Positions 26,007-34,976 of a stretch of DNA of 64,000 bases are shown here, piece after piece. Position 1 is the first letter of the stretch. Each line of letters starts with the position of its first letter. Made by a program: the position numbers and the translations under genes. The notes under the pieces were generated by a model. That model saw only the letters and a program-made list of their open reading frames with translations, ran no database searches and was not told the origin of the DNA. Source of the DNA: Colwellia chukchiensis (GTDB taxonomy: Bacteria > Pseudomonadota > Gammaproteobacteria > Enterobacterales > Alteromonadaceae); assembly GCF_002104455.1 (NCBI RefSeq), contig NZ_NBOC01000009.1:62001-126000 (forward strand). Reading direction: 5' to 3'.

Positions 26007-27635
26007 TTATACTTTACGCGCAGTATTAATGACGTTGATGTTGTTAAACCGCGTTGTTGGACAGCCGTGCGATACCGCACTCACTTGTGACGGTTGACCT
26101 TTACCATCAAAAAATGAACCACCTAAGCGATAATCTGACTTACCCGCGAGTGCGGTACAACTATTCCAAAATTGTTGCGTGTTTGATTGATAGGCAACAT
26201 CTTCAATTTGCTCGGTAATTTTGCCATCTTTAATTTCAAAAAATAATTGACCGCCAAACTGAAAGTTATAGCGCTGTTGATCAATTGAGAAAGAGCCTCG
26301 ACCGGCAATATAAATGCCATTTTCTACATCTTTAATAATGTCATCAGCTGAAAGGTCTTTTTCATTGGGCTTTAATGAGACATTGGGCATACGTTGAAAC
26401 TGAACATCACGCCAACTTTGCGCATAACAACAACCATGTGACTCTTTTTGATCTATCATGTGCACCTGATCACGAATCGCTTGATAATTCACTAGCGTGC
26501 CATCTTTAACTAAATCCCACGCTTTGGTTTTAACCCCTTCATCATCATAGCCAACGTTGCCTAGTGAGTGTGCTTGGGTTTTATCGGCAAATAAATTTAC
26601 AATATCAGAGCCATAATTAAATTTACCGCTACGCCATTTATCTAAGGTTGCAAAACTGGTACCGGCAAAGTTGGCCTCATAACCTAACACCCTGTCTAAC
26701 TCTAATGGATGCCCTACCGACTCATGAATAGTGAGCATTAAGTGCGCAGGATCTAAGACGAGATCGTATTTCCCCGGCTCTACCGATTTTGCTTTTAACT
26801 TCGCTTGTAATTGTTTGCCAGCCGCTTTCGCATCTTCAAGCATATCGTAGGAGTTTTTATAACCCACGTTAGCACCTGAAATACGAATTTTATCTTCTTC
26901 TTTGCCATCTAAATACTCAAAGCCCATACCTACGGGGTTGCCTAAACCGGTCCGTTGTTTAAAGCCTGACTTGCCTACCGCAGTAGCAAAAAATGGTGCC
27001 CATAAACGATGAACATCTTGATCAATGTATGAACCATCTGTCGAGGCAAAGTATTTTTGTTCATTCACTAAAAATAAAATAGAGGTAATATAATTAGCAC
27101 CGTGGGCCATAGCGGCATCATTTACTGATAACAGCAAGTCCACTTTGTCTTTTATTGGTATTGCTAGCGCGTTCTTTTTAATGGGGGTTTTCCAACTAAC
27201 CTCGCCAACACCTGTTACCGGCGCTAGTTGCACTGGCACGGTTTGAAACTTAGCATTTGCCAAGGCCACAGCCACCGCTTTTTCTGCGGTTTTCGCTATG
27301 CTATCTGGCGTCATATTCGAGGTAGAGGCAAAGCCCCATGTACCATTGGCTATAACACGAATACCTATGCCCGCTGACTCCGTATTGACTATGTTATCAA
27401 CACGTTTTTCTTGTGTGGTGACAAATTGGTTTAAATAACGACCAATGCGCGCATCAGCATAGCTAGCACCTTTCGCTTTCGCGGCATTGAGCGCAATATC
27501 AGCCAATTTTTTTTTATAGGCAACATCCATGGGTTTATCTAGTAATTGCTCAGCTGATACCGCAAAACCAGACATCGGCAACATCAACCCGCCGGCGCCA
27601 ACGCCAGTCAGCTTAATAAAATCACGTCTTTGCAT
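26007..27635 (-). CDS. TldD-like metalloprotease with Tat-type signal peptide
   Basis: 542 residues. The catalytic motif HESVGH is at 304-309, following PGKYDLVLDPAHLMLTI, as in TldD; a late Cys at 525 (SHGCPTT) lies where TldD has its third zinc ligand. GRGSFSIDQQRYNFQFGGQLFFEIKDGKI is the conserved C-terminal part. The first 30 residues (MQRRDFIKLTGVGAGGLMLP, cleavage near VSA) form a twin-arginine signal, which classic cytoplasmic TldD (about 480 residues) lacks. The enzyme is therefore likely exported folded and active in the periplasm. It is first in the block, so it may define its purpose. Confidence 0.84.
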   Translation of the reverse strand: MQRRDFIKLTGVGAGGLMLPMSGFAVSAEQLLDKPMDVAYKKKLADIALNAAKAKGASYADARIGRYLNQFVTTQEKRVDNIVNTESAGIGIRVIANGTWGFASTSNMTPDSIAKTAEKAVAVALANAKFQTVPVQLAPVTGVGEVSWKTPIKKNALAIPIKDKVDLLLSVNDAAMAHGANYITSILFLVNEQKYFASTDGSYIDQDVHRLWAPFFATAVGKSGFKQRTGLGNPVGMGFEYLDGKEEDKIRISGANVGYKNSYDMLEDAKAAGKQLQAKLKAKSVEPGKYDLVLDPAHLMLTIHESVGHPLELDRVLGYEANFAGTSFATLDKWRSGKFNYGSDIVNLFADKTQAHSLGNVGYDDEGVKTKAWDLVKDGTLVNYQAIRDQVHMIDQKESHGCCYAQSWRDVQFQRMPNVSLKPNEKDLSADDIIKDVENGIYIAGRGSFSIDQQRYNFQFGGQLFFEIKDGKITEQIEDVAYQSNTQQFWNSCTALAGKSDYRLGGSFFDGKGQPSQVSAVSHGCPTTRFNNINVINTARKV

Positions 27636-27973
27636 TTCCCTTCCCTCAATTTATTTTTATATTATTAACATTTTCATAACACAGTCGACTATAGCCAACA
27701 TACACTATTTGTTGCAACTGTGCTTTTAACTTATAAATCTTATATATTAAATCAATGAATTTACTAGACTTAGTAACAAAAACAGCCAACTAAGCAGCAC
27801 CAATATCAGCGTGCAGTTTATAACAAAGCTTAAAAATCATACTACTACGCTTTGTTAATAATGCGTAACAAATTATGTCGTTTTGATAAATTTCATAACG
27901 CGAAAACAATTCTCTTTCGCGCTTATTTATAAGTTCTGGTAGCATAGGCGCAAAATCATTGTTGAGTGGTAAA
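27636..27973. other. Divergent promoter region between the TldD-like gene and xthA
   Basis: A 338-bp AT-rich region with no strong hairpin. It must contain the promoter for the whole tldD-to-717-residue block. I could not choose between several TATAAT-like boxes. A minus-strand frame of 64 codons here has no ribosome-binding site and is not called. Confidence 0.4.
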
Positions 27974-28783
27974 ATGAAAATCATTTCTTTTAATATTAAT
28001 GGCCTGCGTGCCCGTTTACATCAATTACAAGCTATTATTGACAAGCATCAACCCGACATTATTGGCCTGCAAGAAATCAAAGTGCATGATGAGGCTTTTC
28101 CTTTAGCGGACGTAGAAGCCATGGGCTATCAAGTCTATTTTCATGGTCAAAAAGCCCATTATGGTGTTGCAATGCTGTGTAAAAAGCCTGCTGATGTGGT
28201 TATTAAAGGCTTTCCTAGTGATGATGACGATGCACAAAAACGCATGATCATGGTACAAACCACCGATGAAAAAGGCGAAAAAGTAACGGTCTTAAACGGG
28301 TACTTCCCGCAAGGCGAAAATATTGCGCATGAAACAAAGTATCCTTATAAACGTCAGTTTTACAAAGACTTAATGCTATATTTAAATGAAAATCATACAC
28401 CTGATGAAAACCTTGTCGTGATGGGCGATATTAATATTTCACCGACAGATTTAGACATAGGTATAGGTGAGCCAAATCGTAAGCGTTGGTTAAAAACCGG
28501 TAAATGTAGCTTTCAGCCAGAAGAGCGCCAATGGCTAACAACATTAATGGATTGGGGCTTTAAAGATACCTTTAGAGAACTACACCCAACACGCAGCGAA
28601 AGGTACTCATGGTTTGATTATCGCTCACGTGGCTTTGACGATAACCGAGGTCTGCGCATTGACGTGATACTTGCCACTGAAAAATTTGCCAGTCGTTGTA
28701 TTGACGCCGATGTTGATTATGAGCTTAGAGGTATAGAAAAACCCTCTGATCACGCGCCTATTTGGGCGACGTTTTCCCATTAA
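27974..28783 (+). CDS. xthA: Exodeoxyribonuclease III
   Basis: 269 residues, the usual length. All family motifs are visible: [13 protein letters not shown] at the start, GLQEIKV (catalytic Glu), [47 protein letters not shown] and the terminal [10 protein letters not shown] with catalytic Asp-His. The enzyme removes nucleotides from 3' ends of duplex DNA and cuts at abasic sites in base excision repair. ATG at 27974 follows GAGTGGT; the frame extends five codons upstream but without support. It is divergent from the TldD block. Confidence 0.95.
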   Translation: MKIISFNINGLRARLHQLQAIIDKHQPDIIGLQEIKVHDEAFPLADVEAMGYQVYFHGQKAHYGVAMLCKKPADVVIKGFPSDDDDAQKRMIMVQTTDEKGEKVTVLNGYFPQGENIAHETKYPYKRQFYKDLMLYLNENHTPDENLVVMGDINISPTDLDIGIGEPNRKRWLKTGKCSFQPEERQWLTTLMDWGFKDTFRELHPTRSERYSWFDYRSRGFDDNRGLRIDVILATEKFASRCIDADVDYELRGIEKPSDHAPIWATFSH

Positions 28784-28784
28784 T

Positions 28785-28806
28785 GCTATGCTTTCATAGC
28801 GCCTTT
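28785..28806 (+). terminator. Short stem-loop after xthA
   Basis: GCTATG (28785-28790), loop CTTT, CATAGC (28795-28800), then GCCTTT. It begins right after the xthA stop codon. The stem is only 6 bp and the T-run short, so termination is probably partial. Confidence 0.4.
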
Positions 28807-28859
28807 AAATGAATAAGAAAGGGCTAAGTGTCCTTTCATCACTATAAGCAAAAAAGCAT

Positions 28860-29684
28860 ATGACTGCCCAACATTACACTTGCCCCTTGTGCCATTTAGC
28901 CTTAGTCGGTGACGAGCGCGTTTACCGCTGTGCCAACAACCACAGTTTTGATCGGGCAAAAGAAAATTACGTAAACTTATTGCCAGTGCAATTTAAACAG
29001 TCGAAAAGTCCAGGTGATAATAAAGCCATGGTTAATGCACGTCGGGAGTTTTTACAACAAGGTTATTATCAGCCCTTAGCGGATCGACTCGTGGCCTTAT
29101 ATGAAAAGTTCTGTGTCAGTAACGCTGATCATGCCAATATTGTACTTGATGCAGGTTGTGGTGAAGGCTTCTATAGCCATCAGCATCAGTACGATGATAC
29201 GACTGTTTATGGTGTTGACATTGCCAAAGACGCGATCAAAAAAGCAGGTAAAAAATACCCACAATGTCACTTTAGTGTCGCCACCTTATCAAAACTGCCA
29301 TTTGCCGATAATTTATTTTCTTGGATTGTTTCTGTTTATGCGCCAATTTTAGAGCAAGAATTTACCCGAGTGTTATCTGACGATGGCTATTTAATAACGG
29401 TAACGCCGGCTAAACAGCATTTATTAGCGTTAAAACAACACATCTACCTTGAAGCAAAAGAGCATGATGAAGAAAAATTAGCCATTGAGAAATTAAGGTT
29501 AGTACACCAAGAAAATCTCAACTATGAAATGGTGATGAAAACAGCGCAAGACACTTTAAATTTATTAGCCATGACACCATTTGCGTTTAAAGCCAGCGAG
29601 CAAGTGAAAACCACTTTAGCTGCGCTTAAAACCTTTCGCTGTCAGGCTGACTTTTTGATCCGACTTTATCAAAAGCCGCAATAA
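28860..29684 (+). CDS. rlmA: 23S rRNA (guanine-745-N1)-methyltransferase
   Basis: 274 residues. A zinc finger opens the protein (CPLCHLALVGDERVYRCANNHSFD, Cys 8, 11, 24 and His 28), followed by AKENYVNLLPVQFKQSKSPGDNK, a stretch highly specific for RlmA(I). The SAM site is VLDAGCGEGFYSH, and GVDIAKDAI is the acidic-loop strand. RlmA(I) methylates G745 of 23S rRNA in helix 35. ATG at 28860. It is followed by a terminator shared with the convergent yfbV. Confidence 0.93.
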   Translation: MTAQHYTCPLCHLALVGDERVYRCANNHSFDRAKENYVNLLPVQFKQSKSPGDNKAMVNARREFLQQGYYQPLADRLVALYEKFCVSNADHANIVLDAGCGEGFYSHQHQYDDTTVYGVDIAKDAIKKAGKKYPQCHFSVATLSKLPFADNLFSWIVSVYAPILEQEFTRVLSDDGYLITVTPAKQHLLALKQHIYLEAKEHDEEKLAIEKLRLVHQENLNYEMVMKTAQDTLNLLAMTPFAFKASEQVKTTLAALKTFRCQADFLIRLYQKPQ

Positions 29685-29711
29685 AAAAAATGCGCTATCA
29701 ATGATAGCGCA
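29683..29711 (-). terminator. Rho-independent terminator for yfbV
   Basis: TGCGCTATC (29691-29699), loop AAT, GATAGCGCA (29703-29711); on the minus strand the stem is followed by an 8-T run (the A-run at 29683-29690). It therefore terminates yfbV, whose stop is 47 bp away. For rlmA on the plus strand no T-run follows. Confidence 0.88.
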
Positions 29712-29757
29712 TCTGCAAAAGTTAACCTATATCGTCTGTTTGAGGCGTTAGCTACTT

Positions 29758-30180
29758 TTAAAACTTGCTTTGAAAGCTTACGTTTAATAAATAAGCAAGA
29801 TCTAAGTAACGTGGTCGCTGAGTCGATAGCTTTATTTCGCCACCATTTTGATTGATTTGTGCGACACCTTCTTTATACCAGCTTGCCAGTGCCGGCGGTA
29901 AAAACTTATCCGCTTTAACGCCCATAAAAATTAGCGCTTGTAACGGAAAGCTGATTAAACAAAGGCTATAAAGTAGTGCTTGCGGTAAAATTGCCATTGA
30001 GCCAAAGTATAGCTGCATAAGTAAACAAAACAGCGCTAAACCTGGCATCACCTTACACACCAAGCGGCTTATTTTAACCGCTCGATATTCAGCAAAGTAA
30101 CCATTAAGCTCGTTACGTTCAGGCCATAAATGCATGTATTTTCGGCCCAGTGAGATTAGTTCTAATAATGACAGTTTCAT
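29758..30180 (-). CDS. yfbV: UPF0208 membrane protein YfbV
   Basis: 140 residues. The start LSLLELISLGRKYMHLWPERNELNGYFAEYRAVK and the ending LPPALASWYKEGVAQI match YfbV, with two membrane helices between (about 43-60 and 68-87). In E. coli YfbV is needed to keep the Ter macrodomain apart from flanking chromosome together with MatP. Its place, divergent from ackA-pta, is the same as in E. coli and many relatives. ATG start is unambiguous. Confidence 0.92.
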   Translation of the reverse strand: MKLSLLELISLGRKYMHLWPERNELNGYFAEYRAVKISRLVCKVMPGLALFCLLMQLYFGSMAILPQALLYSLCLISFPLQALIFMGVKADKFLPPALASWYKEGVAQINQNGGEIKLSTQRPRYLDLAYLLNVSFQSKF

Positions 30181-30315
30181 GGCTATAAACTACAATATAG
30201 CCTGCATAAAAGCTAGTATAAAATTGTTACCCACCCCATGAGCACCGACTCATAAAACCGAGAGAGTGTGCCTAAATTTATTGCTTAACATCAATACTCA
30301 GAAAAGCTTATTCGT

Positions 30316-30321
30316 TATAAT
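30316..30321 (+). promoter_or_regulatory. Possible -10 box for ackA
   Basis: TATAAT at 30316-30321, 40 bp before the ackA ATG. The position about 17 bp upstream (30293-30298, AATACT) is a poor -35 match, so an activator may be needed. Offered as a candidate only. Confidence 0.4.
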
Positions 30322-30360
30322 GACCGCCATAAAAGCAAATTAACTACGGCATTTTAAATT

Positions 30361-31563
30361 ATGCAAAATAAATTTATTTTAGTTCTTAACTGTGGCAGCT
30401 CATCATTAAAGTTTTCCTTAATTGATCCTGAGCTTGGTACAACGCTGTTATCTGGCTTAGCACAGCGTTTATTATCTGAGCAGGCCAGTATTAAAATTCA
30501 TTATAACGCCAGCCATGAGCAACAAGAGATTGCCGCCCCCTATGATCATCAAGCGGCGATTTTAGTGTTAGTCAAACAATTACAGCAGCTAAATTTGATC
30601 TCTTGTGTCAAAGCCGTAGGACACAGAGTCGTGCATGGCGGTGAAAGCTATTGCCAACCCACGTTAATTAACGCTGATGTCAAAGCAAAGATAAAACAGT
30701 TAGCCCGTTTAGCACCACTCCATAATCCGGCCAACTTAACTGGTATTGAAGCCGCTGAGTCGGCATTTCCCGAGCTTGCGCAAGTTGCCATTTTTGATAC
30801 CGCTTTTCATCAAACCATGCCGGAAAAAGCCTATATTTATGGTATTCCTTATGCACTCTATAAACATCATGGTATACGGCGCTATGGCTTTCATGGCACG
30901 AGTCATTACTTTGTTGCCCAACAGGCCGCTGAGCGACTAGAAAAACCACTCGCACAGTGCAGTTTTATTAGCGCGCATTTAGGCAACGGTTGTAGTATTG
31001 CTGCCATCAAGAATGGTAAAAGTGTTGATACTAGCTTAGGCATGACGCCGTTAGAAGGCGTTATGATGGGCACTCGTAGCGGCGACCTTGATCCAGGGAT
31101 TATCTTTTATTTAATAAACCAGCTCGGTTATAGCGTAGCTGACGTAGAACAACTGTTAAATAAAGAAAGTGGCTTATTAGGCATTTCAGAATTAAGTAAT
31201 GATTGTCGCATCATTGAAGATGCTTATATCGAAGCACATAACCAGCAAGCTGGCTTGGCCTTAGACGTATTTTGCTATCGCATAGCCAAGGCCATTGCGG
31301 CATTTACCGCTAGTTTAACCCAACTTGATGGCATTATTTTTACCGGTGGTATCGGTGAAAACTCAAATCTTATTCGTGAAAAAATTATCAGCCAATTGAG
31401 TTTACTAAATTTTGAAATTGCCCCAGATGCTAATGTAGCGATGCGCTTTGGTCAATCTGGACTCATCACGCGTGAAGGCTCTCGCCCAGCTTGGGTAATC
31501 GCCACCAACGAAGAATGGGTGATTGCTGAGCAAACGTTTCAATTGCTTAATGAAAAGGATTAA
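30361..31563 (+). CDS. ackA: Acetate kinase
   Basis: 400 residues, normal for AckA. Visible signatures are LNCGSSSLKFSL, GHRVVHGG, FDTAFHQTMP (catalytic Asp), GFHGTSHYFV, GTRSGDLDPG and FTGGIGENS. It interconverts acetyl phosphate and acetate with ATP formation. It is followed after 2 bp by pta, giving the classic overflow pathway acetyl-CoA to acetate and acetyl-phosphate pool control. A TATAAT lies 40 bp upstream. Confidence 0.97.
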   Translation: MQNKFILVLNCGSSSLKFSLIDPELGTTLLSGLAQRLLSEQASIKIHYNASHEQQEIAAPYDHQAAILVLVKQLQQLNLISCVKAVGHRVVHGGESYCQPTLINADVKAKIKQLARLAPLHNPANLTGIEAAESAFPELAQVAIFDTAFHQTMPEKAYIYGIPYALYKHHGIRRYGFHGTSHYFVAQQAAERLEKPLAQCSFISAHLGNGCSIAAIKNGKSVDTSLGMTPLEGVMMGTRSGDLDPGIIFYLINQLGYSVADVEQLLNKESGLLGISELSNDCRIIEDAYIEAHNQQAGLALDVFCYRIAKAIAAFTASLTQLDGIIFTGGIGENSNLIREKIISQLSLLNFEIAPDANVAMRFGQSGLITREGSRPAWVIATNEEWVIAEQTFQLLNEKD

Positions 31564-31565
31564 TA

Positions 31566-33677
31566 ATGGCACATAGAATTATGTTGATACCCGCCGGTTT
31601 TGGCGTTGGCTTAAGCAGTATAAGCTTAGGGCTTATTCACGCTTGTCAACAACAAGGTATTAATACGGGACACTTTAAGCCGATTTCACAACCTGCACGT
31701 AATTGCAGAAATAAAGCCAGTGCGCAAGCCAAAGCCAATGAAAATTCATCATCTATTGCTTTATCTTATGTCGAGCAACAAATTGGCGATGGCCGCAGCG
31801 ATATAGTCTTAGAGCAAATTATTGAAAACTTCAATGCCATTGACAAGGCACATGATGTGGTGATCATTGAAGGCTTGATACCCACCACTCGCCAACCTTA
31901 TGCTGGTCGAGTTAATCGTGATGTTGCGCGAGCGCTTTCTGCTGAAATTGTGCTAGTGGCGGCACAAGACAATGATTCGTTAGACGAGTTTGAAGATCGC
32001 ATCGAAATGAGCGCCGAAACCTTTGGCGGCATCAAAAACCCCAAGCTTATCGGCTGCATTATTAATAAGATTAATGCCCCAGATAGCCATGAGTTTGGCT
32101 TGTTACCTCGTGAGCAAGAATTTAATACCGCACTCGATATTGCCCCGCTCACTAAGCTTTCAATATTTAAAAGCCAACATTTCAATTTATTAGGGGCTGT
32201 ACCTTGGGAAATGGATCTTATTGCACCTCGCGTTGTTGATATTGCACATTATTTAAATGCCGAAATCATTAACGCCGGCGATATGGATCACAGGCGCGTT
32301 CGTAGTATTAGTTTCTGCGCTCGTAGTGTGGATAATTTAATGAGTCACTTGCAACCAAGTCGACTCATAGTCACACCCGGTGATCGTACGGATATCATTA
32401 TTGCCACTTGTTTGTCGGCATTAAATGGCACCAAAGTTGCGGCGTTAGTTTTAACCAATGGTTATATACCCAACGAAAGCATCCAAAGCTTATGTCAACA
32501 AGCGCTTGATGTTGGTTTACCGGTACTTTCTGTACCTTGGGATACCTGGCAAACATCACGGCATTTAATTAACTTTACTCCAGATATTCCGCAAGATGAC
32601 GTACAACGGCAAGAGAAAGTCAAAGAGTATGTTGCCGAACACTTAACCCCGAATTGGCTATTACAATTAGGCAATCAAGCGCCCATCAGCGAAAAAATGT
32701 CGCCGCCAGCGTTTCGTCATAAGTTAACTGAGCTTGCTCGACAAGCAAATAAATTGATCATACTTCCTGAAGGCACAGATGTACGAACCATAAAAGCTGC
32801 AGCAATTTGTGTTGAACGCAACATTGCCCGCTGCCAGTTGCTAGGCGATAAAGACACCATCTTACGCATTGCACAACAACAAGGCATTCATTTACCCGAC
32901 GGCTTATTGATCACAGACCCTCGTACTATCCGTGAAAACTATGTGGCACCTATGGTGCAATTACGCAAAGCCAAAGGCATGACAGAGGTAGTCGCAAAAC
33001 AGCAATTAAAAGAAGACATAGTGTTAGCAACAATGATGTTACAATTAGGCCAAGTCGATGGCTTAGTTTCTGGCGCAGTGAATACAACCGCCCACACCAT
33101 ACGTCCAGCGCTTTCTTTAATTAAAACCGCAGAAGGTAGTGCGTTAGTATCGTCAATATTTTTTATGTTGTTACCCGATCAAGTGCTAATTTATGGCGAT
33201 TGTGCCATCAACCCAGAGCCTAACGCAGAACAACTTGCCGATATCGCAATTCAGTCTGCCGACTCTGCTATACAATTTGGTATTGCACCAAAAGTTGCCA
33301 TGATCAGTTACAGTACCGGTACTTCGGGGTTTGGTGCTGATGTTGAAAAAGTGGCCGCGGCAACCAAAATTGCTCAACAAAGACGACCCGATTTAGTTAT
33401 CGATGGTCCATTGCAATATGACGCTGCAATTATGGAAAATGTTGCTCGTAAGAAAGCGCCAAATAGTCCGGTTGCCGGCCAAGCAAATGTCTTTATCTTT
33501 CCCGATCTCAATACCGGCAACACGACATATAAAGCAGTACAACGTTCGGCAGATTTAGTCAGTATTGGCCCTATGTTACAAGGTATGCGAAAACCTGTGA
33601 ATGATTTATCACGAGGTGCATTAGTTGACGATATCGTTTACACCATTGCACTGACGGCAATTCAAGCACAAGCTTAA
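31566..33677 (+). CDS. pta: Phosphate acetyltransferase, long form
   Basis: 703 residues: the long, regulated Pta with an N-terminal P-loop-like (BioD-type) domain (about 1-220), a DRTGG middle domain (about 230-350) and the catalytic PTA/PTB domain (about 385-700) with LPEGTDVRTIKAAAI, GDCAINPEPNAEQLADIA, SYSTGTSGFGADVEKV and QANVFIFPDLNTGN. It converts acetyl-CoA and phosphate to acetyl phosphate. The ackA stop and pta start are 2 bp apart, so the two are cotranscribed and translationally linked. Confidence 0.96.
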   Translation: MAHRIMLIPAGFGVGLSSISLGLIHACQQQGINTGHFKPISQPARNCRNKASAQAKANENSSSIALSYVEQQIGDGRSDIVLEQIIENFNAIDKAHDVVIIEGLIPTTRQPYAGRVNRDVARALSAEIVLVAAQDNDSLDEFEDRIEMSAETFGGIKNPKLIGCIINKINAPDSHEFGLLPREQEFNTALDIAPLTKLSIFKSQHFNLLGAVPWEMDLIAPRVVDIAHYLNAEIINAGDMDHRRVRSISFCARSVDNLMSHLQPSRLIVTPGDRTDIIIATCLSALNGTKVAALVLTNGYIPNESIQSLCQQALDVGLPVLSVPWDTWQTSRHLINFTPDIPQDDVQRQEKVKEYVAEHLTPNWLLQLGNQAPISEKMSPPAFRHKLTELARQANKLIILPEGTDVRTIKAAAICVERNIARCQLLGDKDTILRIAQQQGIHLPDGLLITDPRTIRENYVAPMVQLRKAKGMTEVVAKQQLKEDIVLATMMLQLGQVDGLVSGAVNTTAHTIRPALSLIKTAEGSALVSSIFFMLLPDQVLIYGDCAINPEPNAEQLADIAIQSADSAIQFGIAPKVAMISYSTGTSGFGADVEKVAAATKIAQQRRPDLVIDGPLQYDAAIMENVARKKAPNSPVAGQANVFIFPDLNTGNTTYKAVQRSADLVSIGPMLQGMRKPVNDLSRGALVDDIVYTIALTAIQAQA

Positions 33678-34237
33678 ACAAGGTTTAGCTGCCAGTTTTC
33701 TAACTTAATCGTATTTAATAACTGGCTTTACATGATATAAGGCATTAATAGTATATTTTAATAACTTATTACTAAATAATGTCCAACTTCAATAGGCGAC
33801 ACTTTTTAACCAACAACCAAAACTGTTTAATAACAAATAGTTAGATAGTTAAACAGTAGTTGCTCACAACGATATCCACAGCTTATGTGGATATCGCATT
33901 CTACGAGTTAATAAACAAACGCATGAACTTAGGCAATAATTTTACAACTATACTCAGCATTACACCGACTTGACGTTAATAATCACGTTAAGCACTTTAA
34001 AATACAATTTATCTGTTAATAAGCCAAGTGAACTTTGATCATGGTGGATCCTTTGGGTCGCACTTGTTCTCCACCGTCGCTACTGCCATCAAATTGTGTG
34101 TGCTGTAATTCAAAAACATTATGCCACAGACGATTACCCGAAAATTTTAGCGCTCATGCACGCCTATAAGCGCTAGAGTTCAAAGCAATTAAACGCTATA
34201 GTGTCAGCACAATATACTTATTAAATGAGTTGACTAT
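33678..34237. other. 560-bp gap after pta
   Basis: Contains an inverted pair GCCAGTT (33691-33697) and AACTGGC (33720-33726) followed by TTT, perhaps the weak pta terminator, and the perfect hairpin at 33870-33896. A 43-codon frame starting ATGGTGGATCCT near 34040 has no clear ribosome-binding site and an odd composition; I do not call it. The promoter of the ACT-domain gene should lie at the right end. Confidence 0.45.
33870..33896. repeat. 11-bp perfect inverted repeat downstream of pta
   Basis: CGATATCCACA (33870-33880) and TGTGGATATCG (33886-33896) pair exactly around a GCTTA loop. No T-run follows on either strand, so it is not a classic terminator. It could be a protein-binding palindrome or an RNA 3'-end structure. 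Confidence 0.6.
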
Positions 34238-34618
34238 ATGAGTAACTTAACCCTGCGCCAACTTTCTGAAACCTTTGCCATCCATAGTTTACGGCGAGAA
34301 AGTACAATTCCTGATGCGGTTTATAATGCGCCCATTTTTTTCTTAGCTAAAACCTATGATGAGATCTCTATCGTTATTCCTGAACACATTGAAATTGACA
34401 GCGAAGACGCTGAGCTTGGCTGGCAAGCCTTTGAAGTTGTTGGCCCGTTAGACTTTAGTTTAACCGGTATTTTGTCAAATATAGCGACTGTGCTTGCCAA
34501 CGAAAAAATCAGCATTTTTGCTATTTCAACCTTTGATACTGACTATGTGTTAGTAAAATCAGCAAAGTTTGCAGCCGCTAAAACGGCACTCATTAATCAT
34601 AACTACCAAGTAATTTAA
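34238..34618 (+). CDS. ACT-domain protein (CASTOR-type ACT)
   Basis: 126 residues that look like two ACT folds, as in small bacterial homologues of CASTOR: FAIHSLRRESTIPDAVYNAPIFFLAKTYDEISIVIPE, then WQAFEVVGPLDFSLTGILSNIATVLANEKISIFAISTFDTDYVLV, with the last stretch carrying the ligand-binding pattern of amino-acid-sensing ACT domains. The ligand is unknown; an amino acid is likely. It lies 13 bp upstream of yffB and is probably cotranscribed with yffB, dapE and the M15 peptidase gene. Confidence 0.85.
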   Translation: MSNLTLRQLSETFAIHSLRRESTIPDAVYNAPIFFLAKTYDEISIVIPEHIEIDSEDAELGWQAFEVVGPLDFSLTGILSNIATVLANEKISIFAISTFDTDYVLVKSAKFAAAKTALINHNYQVI

Positions 34619-34631
34619 TATAGGATCCCAA

Positions 34632-34976
34632 ATGACAGTACTGTATGGCATAAAAAACTGCGATAGTGTAAAAAAAGCGAAAAAATGGTTAGAACAAGAG
34701 CACATTCCTTATCAATTTCATGACTTTCGTAGCGAAGGTTTCAATGCCGAGTTATTACAAACACTACTTAAATATACTGAATTACCTTTACTGTTAAATA
34801 AGCGCAGCACCACTTTTCGTAATGTCGACCAAGCAACAAAAGATAACCTCACCGACGAAGTAATAAAAGAGCTGCTGATAGCGCAACCGACATTAATAAA
34901 GCGCCCGTTATTACAACATCAGCACACGCTTTTGGTTGGTTTTAAAGCTGAGCAATATCAAGAAGTTTTCGCTTAG
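34632..34976 (+). CDS. yffB: ArsC/Spx-family reductase-like protein YffB
   Basis: 114 residues of the ArsC thioredoxin-fold family: LYGIKNCDSVKKAKKWLEQEHIPYQFHDFRSEG at the start with the single Cys (NCDS), LLLNKRSTTFRN in the middle and LIKRPLLQHQHTLLVGF with the cis-Pro region. YffB is not a true arsenate reductase; glutathione-dependent thiol reductase activity is suggested for relatives. It abuts dapE with no gap, the same gene pair as in E. coli. Confidence 0.9.
   Translation: MTVLYGIKNCDSVKKAKKWLEQEHIPYQFHDFRSEGFNAELLQTLLKYTELPLLLNKRSTTFRNVDQATKDNLTDEVIKELLIAQPTLIKRPLLQHQHTLLVGFKAEQYQEVFA

Noticed and set aside
34040-34171. 43-codon frame starting ATGGTGGATCCT upstream of the ACT-domain gene
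   Set aside because: No ribosome-binding site; Cys- and Pro-rich composition looks like chance.
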